Assembly (NCBI RefSeq): GCF_040581485.1
Contig: NC_090130.1
Location: 28,683,418 to 28,747,417 of the forward strand
Source of the DNA: Linepithema humile
Lineage: Eukaryota; Arthropoda; Insecta; Hymenoptera; Formicidae
Direction: 5' to 3'
Length of the DNA stretch: 64,000 bases
The first letter of the stretch is position 1; each line of letters begins with the position of its first letter. Shown here in pieces: positions 49,901 through 63,240 of this stretch. The notes under the pieces are model-generated. The model was not told the DNA's origin, searched no databases, and worked only from the letters and a program-made list of their open reading frames with translations. The translations under genes were made by a program, and so were the position numbers.

Positions 49901-52900
49901 ATAATAAAGTCCTATATTCCACTTTACAAGATATAGACTCATAAATTCACATGATCGTTAAATCTGTAGATTATTAAAAAAAATAGATGAATTTATAACT
50001 TGCTTTGTCATTTATATTGCTATCCATATTGCAAAATTTTAATAATTTATAGTTCCAGAGAATTGGAGATGTAAATTCTAGTCTATAAAGAATAGATTGC
50101 AAATAAAGAATTACAAACTTCTACACAATTAAAATAATTTCAGTAAATTTGCTTATTAGGAAATCGTTCAATGTGGTTGTGTCTTTCATGATTCAAGGTA
50201 AACAAAATGTAGCTATGATCAGCCCGTTCAAATTTGAAACCGCAGAGAATGAAGTAGCAGTGGGTAAAATAGTTGGGTTTGAATATGAGAGAATGTAACC
50301 CAATTAATAGCACTCAAACGCTTAAACTGGCTGAATATATAGCCACGAAGTAGTACCAAGTAAATAAACGATCGCAAATTGCACGCGCAAAGGCAGGTCT
50401 ATACCCTTTTATTTCCTTCATAGCGCGCCGACAGAAGAAGCTTACCAACTAATTATCCCCCCCCCCCCTGACTTCTCACTCCTTAATCGCCAGCAGCATT
50501 CATAGACCCTCCCAGATCCTAATTTCACACACAACTTCTTGATTCTTGTCATTCTCCTTTCTACCTCAAAGAATTCGATTTCATTGATCAAACAATACCC
50601 GATGAGAAAATTTGCACAAGAAGAGAAGCACTAAACTTAGAAATTGACATCATACTCTTATTGTATTTTAGTAATTATTTTCCTACTTAAACTGATCATC
50701 TATTGCAGTATTGTCTCTGTCTACGCTATTAAAGTATCGATTCACAAAAACGAACGAAGTTTAAGCGTTATAAATAGGAGTACGAATTTTTGGTTTTATA
50801 GTTGACATAAAATTATATTAGAAACTTAAATATTAAATTTTCTTCATTATTTCGACTTTTATAGTGCGTATTAATATAGCAGTAATGAAAAAATCATACA
50901 TTAAGCTGCAAAAAATAAATCTTTACCTTCAAAATTGCATAATTAAGAACAAAATATATTTCGGTCGTTCCTGATTATAAATTCTTTAGCAAATTAAAAT
51001 TAATTTAACAGACAGAATTCTAGAAGCATAATAATAGATGCGAGACTTACAAACGATTTCATTTATTTCTTCCGAAATATGTATAAGTTTCTTAAGTTAA
51101 TCAACAATGGCAATGCTGCAATGCTAATCTACGTGCACCAGATTGTCTAGTTTAACCCGGCTGTCACGATCCATGTGACACATCACGATACAACGAAGCC
51201 TCTGTCCAATTTGGTATTACTCGCTATGGAAGGATCGTTATAGGAACTTGGCAACGCGACTAATTACCAATTCAATCGGCTCTGAGAGATCGGGTTGTAT
51301 TATTAAGGGAAACCTTACGCGTGGTTAGGTGTTGTTGCTTCCGACAAGACCGTGTCGTGTAACAATGTTGCAGATAGGACACATGGATCAATGCATCAAT
51401 TAAAGACCCGTTTTCACATAATATGTGTGTTATTGCGACACTGTGCATCATTACGTGAATTATTATGAAAACTGTGTGTCGTAAGATTTATGTGATGTTA
51501 TGAAGAAGATATGTAAATTATAATGTAATCTACATAATAAGATAAAAAATAAGTATAATAATTTACCATCAAGCAATAAACTTAAAATTGAAATTCAATT
51601 ATATAAGTAGAATTAATTATATCGCAACAACATATAATATTTTATGTGAAACAATAAACGACAGTGAAATAATTCTATTTACTCTGATCATTTCATATCA
51701 AATATTAATTCGAAAATCAACGTATCCTCGTGTAAAAATAAATATAAATTTTATCCATCATTCAAAAAGTAGCACGACAGATTGAATAAATTAAATATTA
51801 TTACTAATAATAAAAGAGTCGAAGTGTTGCGTTTCGAGGAAAAAAATGTGAAAGCCTCGTATGTTAAACCGATAGATCGCGCAAAAATCACGAGCCCTCA
51901 AAAATCGACACGTGGAAGCCCTCAAGCATCTATGGTCCACTCGGTCATCGAGCTTCACGCCCTCCCTTCCCTACCCTCCCCCTCCACCCTGTGGTAGTGG
52001 TTAGGTCAAGCTTCCCTAGGTTAGGGTAGGTCAACTCAGGTCGATCGGTCGTCATGTACGTCAGTCCTGCATTTTACGATGGCCGCGCTACGCGGTGGCG
52101 GCTTGGTAGCGCAAGGGGTGCGAGTGATTTAACCGCAACCTCACCTCTCGCAATTACAATGCTAATTCCGCATATGCGACTTTATAGTTAATTGGGGTGG
52201 TGGACCTTCTTCATCCCTAAATCGCTCGTAGCATCATTTCGCAGCTTTGCCAACAAATTGTGTCACGTGTTTCGTATTTCTTGCAACTATTTTTACATTT
52301 TAGATATTTTTCGCGAAGTTTATTAATAGTTTGTTGCATTCTATTAAACTTGTTATTGCTGGTGGAATTAAGTGAAGAAAAACTTTAGTAGCATATAATC
52401 CACGCTGAAAGCACTGGGCGTTATTTAAAAATGTTAAGTTTCGTGCATAAATAGATTATTTTTGGAGAAAAGATTATGGTCTCTTTTTCATTCTGATAGT
52501 ATTCTTAAGTATTTTTGAAATATATGCAGAGATATAATAAGAGTGCACAAAAAGTAGTAGGAAACAAGAACGATAAAAGCTTTCCAATCACGGCTAAGAA
52601 GCTCGAAGAAACAAGAAACGTCACAACACCGTGAACTTTCGGTTCACTTTATTTCCGACGAGAAAAATGTCTCTGCGACGCGATGCGCGCTTCTCGCAAA
52701 GAAAAGGAGCAATTTATTTCGACATTTCAAACCTCTCTTGCTTTGATCCATCTTAAAGGAATGGAATTCCCGCAAAAGTATTTGCGTACTTAATTTGACC
52801 ATGCTGCTCGCAGAAAAACTACTTTTCAATTATAGGTGACACTATGTTCTGCGTTAAGGTATTATATGCATAATTTACGATTTTCAATTTCATCAAATTA

Positions 52901-54790
52901 AAAAAATTTTTGTTCATTATTCAAACTTCGAATTATAATATATTTTTTAATAATCAAAAACTTCCATAAATAAGCTAATAGAGCCGAAGCTAGTTTGACG
53001 TGTTCAGTTATTTATTTAATCAATAATTGATTAAATAAATTATAATAATTAATTAATTATTATAATTAATTAATTAATTATTGTTCAGACGTTTCAGCCG
53101 TTGTATTTGGCCTTCCTCAGTGTACGACAATAAATAACATCTAGCTAACGCGACTCGGAAAACTGCATTTGAATTATATAAACTAAACCGTCTAGTTTCT
53201 TAAATTACGCACGCAACTTAACAATCTATCGGTAAAAAGGAAGAAACAAAAATGTCCTCTATCAGATGCCACTGTAAAAATATATGTACAAAAGTCGAAA
53301 TCGCTATTTGTTTCTCGGTAAGCGTAAAATTTCTTCCTACCTATTCGTCAATTGCAATTAAACAATAACACAACCCATAGGCGTCAACCTTGTTAGAATT
53401 AGAAACAAAATGAAGAATAATTCAAGTTTAAACTCTAAATGAGAAAAAGAATATATAGGCACCTCAATTCTTACTGGGCATACATTTCGTAAGAAGAATG
53501 TCATACTTAAAAGTTTTCGACTTAAGAATTATGTTGTCAATTTCCTTAAAAACTTCTTGTTAAATCTCACGTATAAAATTTAATTCAATGCCTTGGTCAT
53601 TTCTCTCACTTGTGTATTTGTCGATATTAGAAAAAGAACAATCCGTAGAACCATACTAGAAATCGGTGGAAAGGAAAAAGGAAGGGGAAGAGGGGAATAT
53701 AGGAAAGGAGGGCAGTGTGTCACAGGCATAGACATAGTAAGACATAGACAAGTATAGATGGCTCATGGCGTTCGCAGAGCGTCAAGAGTTTAGAAAGAGT
53801 AAGAAAATTTTCAATAGAATCCTTTTCTTTGTCACACATAAGAAAAGGGGCGGTAACAGAAGAAGGTAGTAGGGATAAAAGGGTGGAGTAAGTAAATAGT
53901 AGCCAATAGTAGCTATCGTTGAAAAGAGAAAGGGAAATTTTGCGTTCTCTTTCTAAATTTGTACGCCCGCCGCTTAGGCGTAGAGATAGGAAACGGGCAG
54001 TCTATTCTTACTACGTCTATGGTCACAGGCTAGGGAATTTCTTAATAACCGGCAAGTAACTATCAGACAAAAGTTCGCTCTGCTTCCAGCATTCTGCCTT
54101 TTTGTACGAACCATTTCTAAAATTAATCTTTTATCATACGAAAATTCTTTAGTATTTCCACTTTGTCCTATTCGAATTCACGATCCGAATCTCTTCTTAA
54201 TATCTGACCGATGTTCTCTGATTCCGGTTCTTAATTGCCTTTTTGTCCTACGTATGTCGCGTCGCAGTCATATATTTTTTGATCTCTAAAAATAGACTTA
54301 AATCGGACAAAAAAGAAAGTTTAATTTATGAAAAGCTGTTAATTTCGAGGCTGAATGTTGAATGACGGCAGTGTGTTACACGCGCATCACGAATTAGTGG
54401 AGGATCAATGACATTGTGGCATATTCGGCTGGTGCGCGGCAAGAAAAGTAGTCAATGTCAACGCGTGGTCGGACCAGCCGCCCGCTGAGAATTATAATCC
54501 AGACGCGGAACGCCTAATTAATTAGCCTGTCTAGGGTGCCCATCCGCGGATTATGTAACGGCTGACAGCCGACGGGATACTGTAATTACGCCGCTCTGGA
54601 ATATTCAATTGGATACCTAACTCGCTAATAATCGACACGACGGCATTAACGGAGCGTGGAATATTGATGGCGTACTAATTTCAAACGACGTCGCCGATCT
54701 GTGAAGGTTTTCCAACTGCTATATTGTAAATTAATCGATCGCGCTCGAATTCACACTTGTCAATTGTACTTGTCGAATTGTATGGAATTA
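46950..54790. other. Non-coding DNA, no gene recognised
   Basis: Mostly AT-rich apart from 47900-48750, where GC-rich DNA with a (GA)n run (about 48706-48727) produces long overlapping frames on both strands. A run of 12 C lies at 50457-50468. None of the frames has domain features or consistent splice sites. Confidence 0.45.
53025..53085. repeat. AT-rich palindromic cluster
   Basis: Nested inverted repeats of AATTA/TAATT and ATTATAATAATTAATTAATT with its inverse. It is followed directly by a GACGTTTCAGCC..GGCCTTCCTCAGTG stretch of the kind seen near ends of dispersed repeats. It may be the edge of a decayed element. Confidence 0.4.
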
Positions 54791-54792
54791 TA

Positions 54793-56342
54793 CAGGGTGT
54801 CCCAGATCAACCGTATCATCCGTTAATAATAGATTCCTCAGGTTATTTGAAGACAAAATTCTCTATATCAAAATGTCGAGACTACAGTAATTTTTAAATG
54901 CAGAGTGTAAAGAGTTTACCAGTGAAATGATTAAAAATTCATGCGCTCAGGCACATTGTATATTAAATTTGATATCCTTACTGTATGAGAAACCTCATAA
55001 ATCTGCTATAAATGGCTATAGCTCAGTCTGACACGTTGTATATTTTACATAATCTTTTATGTAAATGTCTGGTAAATGACATATGTATATTTATTGAAGA
55101 AATTATGATCTCAAGTAGAATAATAAATATTTTAAAAAAATCTAATAATCATAAATGTTAAAAATTGCACATTTTTTACTGAACATTTCAAAGTTTCTGT
55201 GTGCGTTACATTACGTAATATTTTACACGCACTATGTTGCAAATAACAGATAACAAATAAATGATTATTTATTCCAAAGTTGCTCTGCTAGCGTGCGATG
55301 TCCTTGTTGAACCTTCTTCTCTTTTCAATCTTTCTTGCAGTTCTTCGAGGCATTCACACGCGTTCGCGACGTGAATACAAAAATCGCGCGATATTTAAAA
55401 CGGCATTATGTACGCGTACTTTGTCACATTAAGACAAAAGTAAAACTTGTACAGGTTATACGTTTAACACTCTGCCACGACCATAACAAGTAACGGAAAA
55501 GGTAAAAACATTTTTGTTCGCGCACGCGCGTCTTATACCATAGTATATGTGTTGTTTTTTTCTCTTCATTCTCCTAAATCGGAATCGACGCGACGCTTTG
55601 TCCTTGATGTGTTCATTCGCCCCCTATTATTTGCACGGCAGCACTTGTGCGGGGCAGATTGTTTCGTATCGGCGTGTTATCTTCTCCAATAATACTATCC
55701 TTACTGCTTCCCGTTTTCGATCTCATCGTTTTCCGTCGTAACCTATTGCGGAGAGTGTTGAACTTGTATTCCGTGCGAATATTTGAGTTTTATTTTGTCC
55801 AAATGACAAAGTACGCGTCGAGAGTGTCGCTTAAAATATCGTGCGATTTTCATATTTGTCGCAGAGCAACTTTAGGATAAGTAATCATTTATTTGTCATC
55901 TATTATTTGTAAAATATTTTGTAATGTGGCGCACAAAGAAACTCTGAAATATTCAGTAAAAGATTTGTAATTCTTAATATTAGCAGTTATTAGATTTGGT
56001 AAAAATGAAGAATAAAGGACCTTTCAATGACTTTGACATGTTATCAAAGTTTTAGTCCTCAGTGACAAAAAAAGTTTTAGCCAGCGTTTATTAATAAAAG
56101 AAGTTTTACAAATTATACATTACAATGGCAGATTCCTAAGAATTCTTGTGGTAAGAATATAAAAATCGCATAAAATATGCGACGAACCTGAGCGCGAGAA
56201 TTATTGACAATCTCATTGGTAAATTTTAAACATTGCATTTAAAAATTACTGTAGCCTCAATATTTTGGTATAAAGATTTTTGTCTTCAAATAACCTGAGG
56301 AATCTGCTATTTATGGGCGACAAATTGATCTGGGACATTCTG
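54793..56342. mobile_element. 1.55-kb foldback element, nearly palindromic throughout
   Basis: The ends CAGGGTGTCCCAGATC and GATCTGGGACATTCTG are inverted copies, flanked by TA on both sides (54791-54792 and 56343-56344). Inverted matching continues far inward: CCTCAGGTTATTTGAAGACA near the left end with its inverse near the right, TTTCAAAGTTTCTGTGTGCG against CGCACAAAGAAACTCTGAAA, and GACAAAGTACGCGT against ACGCGTACTTTGTC. Only a core of roughly 55510-55735 is unpaired. There is no transposase. The TA duplication suggests mobilisation by a Tc1/mariner-type enzyme in trans. Transcripts would fold into a long double-stranded RNA. Confidence 0.8.
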
Positions 56343-56699
56343 TATATTTTATATTTTATTTAATAAATAAAGAATTAATATTTGTTAACAAAATTACGTT
56401 GTAAATCTAAAAGAACGCGCAAACATACTTCCTTTAATAATAATTCTCGAATGCTAGATTTGCTAAGATACTATTGCGATCTATCGGCAATCTCTAAATA
56501 TTAAATAACAAAAGGTACACAAATGCACATATTTTTTTCCATTTAAAATATTACAAATCCGTTAACGTCGAAAGAGAGAACAGATTGCATTGGGTTAATA
56601 TGTTAAATAGGCTTCAATCTTTGCTCGATCGCGATGGTTGTTAATCGACGTGTGACAGCCGTCGCGAAACATCAAGCGATTAAACAAAACGCACGGATG

Positions 56700-57121
56700 C
56701 GCATACGCGCGTTCGCACAGAAGATTCGGCGAAATTGAGCCGAGGCATCGGGCCGGAATTCATATCGCGATATATACACGAGAGAAGTGCATCAGCCACG
56801 AAATTGCATGGCCGTAGTTGCATCTCACCCCCTGTTTCCCTCTTTCTCCCCTCCTCCCTTTTCTCCCCCTCCCTCTGTCTCTCTCTCGTTCTCCCTTGCT
56901 CTTTCGATCTCTCTACTCGTCTGCTTCTCTCATACCCTCCGAGTTTATAAAGGATCGTACACACAGAAGGACGTGAAACGCGACCACTTGCGAATCCAGA
57001 AATACCATCAGCAGCCAGACAGATACCACTAATCAGGCTGTTTCCACTTAATTTGCCGAGGTAATTAAGCGTCTCATTCGCCTCCGCTCACCCTAAAGCC
57101 ATGCCTGAACTGAAACCCCAG
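56700..57121 (+). promoter_or_regulatory. Weak promoter and first-exon candidate
   Basis: A pyrimidine-rich tract (56830-56940) leads into GTTTATAAAGG (about 56942-56952). A short frame, ATGCCTGAACTGAAACCCCAG, ends at about 57121 directly before a GTACTT donor. This could be a TATA promoter with a first exon of seven codons, but each part is common by chance and no downstream exon was recognised. Confidence 0.12.
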
Positions 57122-58760
57122 GTACTTCATTATGCACGAACCCTATTGTGTCCCAAGATACCGTTGGAAAACCCACTATGTATGTATGTACGATTTCTAT
57201 CTTTGTATATTTATAGATTCTCTTTGCCATCTCTCCCTTTCTCTCTCGGCTGCCCACACTTGTTCTATTCCTTTCGCTAATTTTTTCTCGAATTATAATA
57301 TTGGTAATTATAATGTTAGAATATTACTTTTATATTTCACTTTTTTCTTGTTTACTTCATATATGAATTTATATTTAATTTCGAACTATAAAGCTATATT
57401 ACTAAATTAACACATTTGTTTGCCTCATTAATATTGATGAATTTATTGCTTCGCCGCGCCAACAGAATAGCTGTTGTATTTACTTGTTATATAGCTTGTG
57501 TTTTATTATATTATTATAATATTTATCTCTTAATCTCTTTTTATCAATATAATTGCTATATTACAACATTCTTTATATACTTGAAAAACTAGAAAAAGAG
57601 AACAAAAAGAAAATGTATAAAACAAATGTGAATTATTTATATTTCGAGAAATATTGATATAATACAAATTACAAATAAATATTGGAAACAAAACACGAAG
57701 TTTGAAAATCAAGTAAATTCTTTTTCACTTTAAAAATCGCATCAGTAGTTTGATCGAAGATGCAACATGGCATCAAGAGCGCACGTATACGTTCTTGGGA
57801 AGAAAAAGGCTTTCGCGAAGTCCGTGACCTGTTTTGAATCCTATCTATTTTTCAGAGAAGACTTGTGTACCCGATGGCGCGCGCGTCAACCTTTCCCGCC
57901 GACCCCTCCCGTGTTCTGGTTGTATTATAGGCGGGCCGCACCGACGCACGAGTCTGCCACTGACATACCGTGAAATTTTAACGAAGTCTAACTTGTAATT
58001 CGTATATCCTGCCAGCGGAATTCCACGAGAATGGATAGGATAACTGCTGGCGCGAGAGATGGAGATTTCTATTTCGGCCCGCACCGACACGGCATATGCG
58101 CCCGTTCCCTGACGATGATATATTTATTCGTTCGCTATCGTGTGGCCGTCATATTTCTAATTGTGTCCGATTCTTTTCCGTGACTTTGCCTCCAGCTATT
58201 TTCAACTTTAGACGTCATACGAAACGACGATAATTTATTTTAAGGGTGTAGTATCGCGGTCAGAAAAATAACTATTCTGAGATTATTTAAAAATTCCATG
58301 AATGTTTTGTGCGCAAATCAAAATTTCATATATTTACTGCTCGTGTATGTACGTATTTTGCATTAATGTATTATGTAAAAGCTTTATTAAAGCTATAATA
58401 TATTTTATCACATGTCACAAATAGTTTTTAATAATAATCTGATAGATATATTCTAGAAAAATATATATTTTCTATTTTTCATACATAAGAATTATTTTAT
58501 TTTTTAAAATTGCGATTCCGCAATCCGTTTCAAGATTTCGTCTTGTAATTAGAATTCCTTCATCAGCTATATCAAGGAATCCAATATTTAATTACACGCA
58601 CTACCAAACAAAAGTCAATTCATGCTGGTGTAATCCACCTGACATTTGAAAGAACACACAAATCACGAATGGAATTACGTGCTGAACTCGCCATATCGCG
58701 ATAGGTATACGAAAAGCAAATAAAATGAAACGCCGGGGGCGACACGTCTGCGTACGTATA

Positions 58761-59255
58761 CAGGGTGTTCCAGATCTACCGTAACACCCATTAATTCTTG
58801 AGATCATTTGGAGACGAAAATCTTAATACCAAATTGTCGAGATTGCAATAGTTTTTAAATGAGAAGTGTTGGCCAATTAGGTTGTTAAAAAGTCGCACGC
58901 TCAGGTATGTTGCACACTGAAGATGCCTGAATTCGACACGCTTCATGTGAAAACTTTGACAGTTTGATGTGTATTGCGTTCTAACATCAATATTTAAAAA
59001 AATAACAAATTTATAAATAAAATCCAAACACATTTATAAAGTCATTTCAATAATAGTGCATAAATTACATCAATATCGATAAATTAAAGTAATATCTGAA
59101 GGCATTTTTAATGCGCGATGTAGCACGCGACTCTGACAACTTTAAACATTTCAAAAACTATTGCAGCCTCGAGATTTTGATATTAAGATTTTCGTCTCCA
59201 AATGATTTTAAGAATCGGCCATTAACGGGTGTTACGGTAGGTCTGGGACACCCTG
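58761..59255. mobile_element. 495-bp MITE of the CAGGGTG family
   Basis: It starts CAGGGTGTTCCAGATCTACC after a TA and ends with the inverted GGTCTGGGACACCCTG. The terminal repeats extend at least 100 bases (GAGATCATTTGGAGACGAAA at left is matched by TTTCGTCTCCAAATGATTTT at right). The sequence right after the element is TG rather than TA, so the 3' duplication may be mutated. It is related to 54793-56342 in both termini and sub-terminal sequence. Confidence 0.75.
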
Positions 59256-60545
59256 TGTAATTGTAGCAAATTGTTAACCTACTCGTTCGAAGGTCAATGC
59301 GTTACAGTACAAACACTTTAGCGAGCAAACAAAATAAACGACCATAACCTGTGCAACCTCTCTGCAAAGAGATCGTCACGCACATAACAACAATTATGTT
59401 TTGCTCAATTATAATTCCGACAAGCTAAACTTTCAACATATTGCATTTAATAAGAAATATATTGCTCTTCAATTCTCTTAAGCAAATGTAGAGATTATTT
59501 TGCGTGTTTACTTACCAGACTGTAACCTATTTTGCGATCTGACCGCCAGACAGTCGATCAAACGTCATCGCGAGCGCCATAAATATGTTCCGGCAATCAT
59601 CCATCATTTTAATCAGCATCCCGACATAAACTCACATTTATTTTACACTTTTAATATAATTAAAACGCGATTAATCAGGACGTGTTCACGCTTTACGTTC
59701 TGAAAAGACCGACGTGAAGTACAAACAAAAAGCTGAATAGCGGTAAGGTAGCGTCAAACGTATTGATATATCGAAGTCGAATATCGATTCGATATATCGA
59801 TTAGAGCTAGTTTCATTCTCAGCTGTTTTATTTCGACTGCGCGATAACTTTTCCAACAATTTTATTCTGTATTAAAAGGGCATAATAAATATAAATTTGT
59901 ATCGGAATGTATTATTTATCACGGATTAACTTTTCAGTGGAGCGCGCGTAACTAATTATAAGTGGCATCCATTGATTTGTCGATGAAGTAGACTACAGCG
60001 AAAACTGCAGTGAAGCAAATTGCAATATCCTAGCTGAGGAGTACAATTATAATTTTAGTACTTGAGTTTTAATATGTGTATAATTCAGATAATATACACA
60101 AACACACACACACACACACACAAAATTACAGTCACACATGCAATAGTATTTGCGTTAAAACATATTTAATAAAATTTAAAATATATTACAAGAATATTTT
60201 TCCTTAAAATATAATTAAAATTAATTAAAATAAACAAAACTGAAAATAAGAACTGTCATAAACATGCCATAAAACTTATTGTACTCGTTATATCTTGTTC
60301 TGTGCAATGGACATTTATTTATTTTTACGAAAAGCAGCTTAGCGAGCATTAGAATCCCTCGTAAAAATTTATCGTTACGATATAACATATATATATGACT
60401 GTTATTGCTAATTTTGAAACGTGTATTTAACAAACTAACATGCTCAATTTTTACGTTATATAAATTGTTATTGATATAATCTAGATTAAATACAAAATTA
60501 TGATGTTATGATTTTTTAGGGCTCTCTTTATCTCTCTTTCTCTCT

Positions 60546-60599
<54 letters not shown>

Positions 60600-62110
60600 T
60601 ACCTCTATATCCAATATTATTTGTACAAAGTAATACAATGGTATGTAAGACAAGAATAGAATACAAAATAAAAATGTAGATTACTTTACGTTTGACATTT
60701 TTACTATTTTCCGCTCTTCAATTATTCTCGTCATTGCCGACGATGCTCGTTGTGCGGAGTCGGAATGTAGTAGCTACTGTTGTAACCAGCCGTCTACGAT
60801 CCGGGGTGGATCGGCGAGCTCGGAACGAGCCAAGAAAGGGGCTGGGCTAGGTGCGTAACAAGGCGCTTAAGTATCCATTATCCATTCTGTCGGATCGCAG
60901 CCACGAACAAAAAGCTTGCGACTAGCTCGCGTCTCGGCTAATGGTCGGCACGGCCCACGTCGTTTTGCGGTCGAATAAAAGCACCGCTCGTGTATACACG
61001 ACAAACGAGTCCGCGCCGCGTCTCACGGCATTAATGAAATATTCCCGCGACAGAGCACGCGGCGCACATTCGCCAGCATTATTCCCGAAGAGTAGCTCTC
61101 GCAGCGGCACTCGGGGACACCTAACCGCCGGGAAAATTCGCGCGGCTCTCTCCAATAATGTTAAAAGCACAGGACTTGCATTCGGTCGGTCGGAAAGCTC
61201 TTTGCCAACGAGACACCGAAATGTTTTATTGAACAACGTCTTGGGAATTACATGAGGACAAGTTTCAGCGGCGGTCGCGCTTGTAAGACGTTTAATCGAT
61301 ACGACCTCACGATACGTTTCTAATTTTGCAATAAAATAACCGAGGCATAGAAACATACAAAATGCTTTCATCAATTTTCGTAAAATCAGTGCAAAACTAT
61401 CGTTACATACGCATTTGCATCACTATGTATGTTGTGTTTGCGGCTTTACATTTAGTTCACTGCATTATTATTAGTTCTAAGGTTTTGGATTATGCGCACA
61501 CAACTGTGAAGAGAAGCTCTTTAATCTTTCGACTACAATTTCTTCTTTATTTCTGCTCTTATCTTACGACAGCTCCCTTATCCCTTCCTGTCTTTTTCAT
61601 CTTCTCTTCAATTCAGCTTTTCTTTTTCTATATGCCCAGCGAATTAGTCACTGCTCTTTTAAAATGTGCGTCTCCATTTACCTCCATTTATCTGTCCTAT
61701 AATTTTCTCTTGGCTCATTCTTTTTTAGAATCACAAAACATCGCAGCATAAAAGGTAGCGAGAGATCCTCCCCTTACTTATTACTTATTACTACGGCCGC
61801 AATAAACTTTTCTATCCGATTTGCGACTTTACATTATTTGATTAAAAAGCTGATTTGTCGAGACACAATTTTGCGCTTCTCATTAATTATACGCTATTTC
61901 GTTGCACCCGACAAATTAATTAATTGAACTTGTAAAATCTTTTTCGATCCAGACATACCTGTTATTTTGACCCACATTCACATATACTTTATTGATATAT
62001 TAAATATTTGAGTAAAAATGGGAACTTTTTAGTGCTGTTTTTTATTCAATTAGAACAATAAAAACATATTAAAATGTTGAAAGAATTAAAAAGTGTACAG
62101 TTGTACACTC
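59256..62110. other. Non-coding DNA with microsatellites
   Basis: Holds a (CA)n run (about 60102-60122) and a (TC)n run (60551-60593). A minus-strand frame of 20 codons (60731-60793) that could be a terminal exon is described in the findings. The 150-codon minus frame at 60922-61374 has no domain and overlaps a plus frame of 104 codons, so it is not called. Confidence 0.4.
60551..60593. repeat. (TC)n microsatellite
   Basis: About 21 uninterrupted TC units, preceded by an interrupted CT-rich lead. Confidence 0.95.
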
Positions 62111-62114
62111 TGTA

Positions 62115-62288
62115 AGAAATTCGGTGAATTTACACAACCAAGATGTAAAAATTACAGGATAAATAACGGAAATATATGAAGTAAAGGTATAAAATTTATG
62201 AAATTACGTAAGTTTACATTATATATTTAGTAAATTTCTGTTATCGTATAATTTTTATATCTTAATTGTGCAAATTTATCAAGCTTCT
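62115..62288. mobile_element. 174-bp MITE
   Basis: The left end AGAAATTCGGTGAATTTACA pairs with the inverted right end TGCAAATTTATCAAGCTTCT, and similarity continues for about 60 bases each side (for example AACCAAGATGTAAAAATTAC at left). TA flanks both ends (62113-62114 and 62289-62290). The two arms make up most of the element, and it has no coding capacity. Confidence 0.65.
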
Positions 62289-62289
62289 T

Positions 62290-63177
62290 ACTAAAAATTA
62301 ATAATTAACAAATCTTCCTTGATTAATATTCGTAGTTAATTGTCATCTTACGCGAAGTTTCAATCGCGTTAAGCTTGAAATTTTTTTTTATTCTCCAAAC
62401 ATGTTTGGATAGAAACAAGTATTTTCGATAAAAGTATCAGATTGCAAACTACAGACTCTCGGACGTACCGTTGTCAATAAACAAATTGACGTTTCGATAT
62501 AATAATATTTATTCGACTTCATAATTACTTAGAGAAAATTCTACGTTATGTAATCGAGAAACACAAGGCGCGAGTTTGGATTTCACAAAAATTGTGCGAG
62601 ATCGCAACATGCGGCGTCGAATGGAAATTGAAACGCATTGCGATCGCGCACCGGCGTACGCGAGCACGGAGTACCTACGAAGACAATAGCTCGAGGGAAA
62701 ACGGATGAAGAGAAACGGGATAGTGGAAAAGAGGGGAGGAGGGGGGGGAGGGGGATGAAACGGGGAAGGGATGCGAATGCGCATCTTTGCCGAGGAGTCA
62801 CGTACTTTATAAAACGCAGTCGTTACATCCGACGTCGGAGACGGCGAAATGGGGGAGTGTCCGTGTGTACGTCGGCGCAAAGAAGGGGGTGGGAGGGGGC
62901 GGGGGGAGGGGGGGACAGACCAGCCGTGGAACATATGCTTCACCTCGCAATATGACGGCGGGGAACGTCTCCAGCCGATAAACCCCCGTGGAAATGAGGC
63001 TTTTTTCGTCCATTTCTCTCTGCGGTGTGTCCGCGCGACCGCCATCGCTCCTCTGCAATTTTCGATCTGTCTTCTCCCCCTTTCTCCCCCCTTCCCCTCC
63101 CCCTCCACCCTCCACCCCTTTTCCTTCGTACTCCCGTTCATCCCCCCGTCTCTCTCATTCTCTCACACCTCACCTTC

Positions 63178-63240
<63 letters not shown>

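Noticed and set aside
60922..61374. 150-codon minus frame with a hydrophobic start resembling a signal peptide
   Set aside because: Only the first 16 residues look secretory; the rest has no domain and an open frame runs through the same DNA on the other strand.
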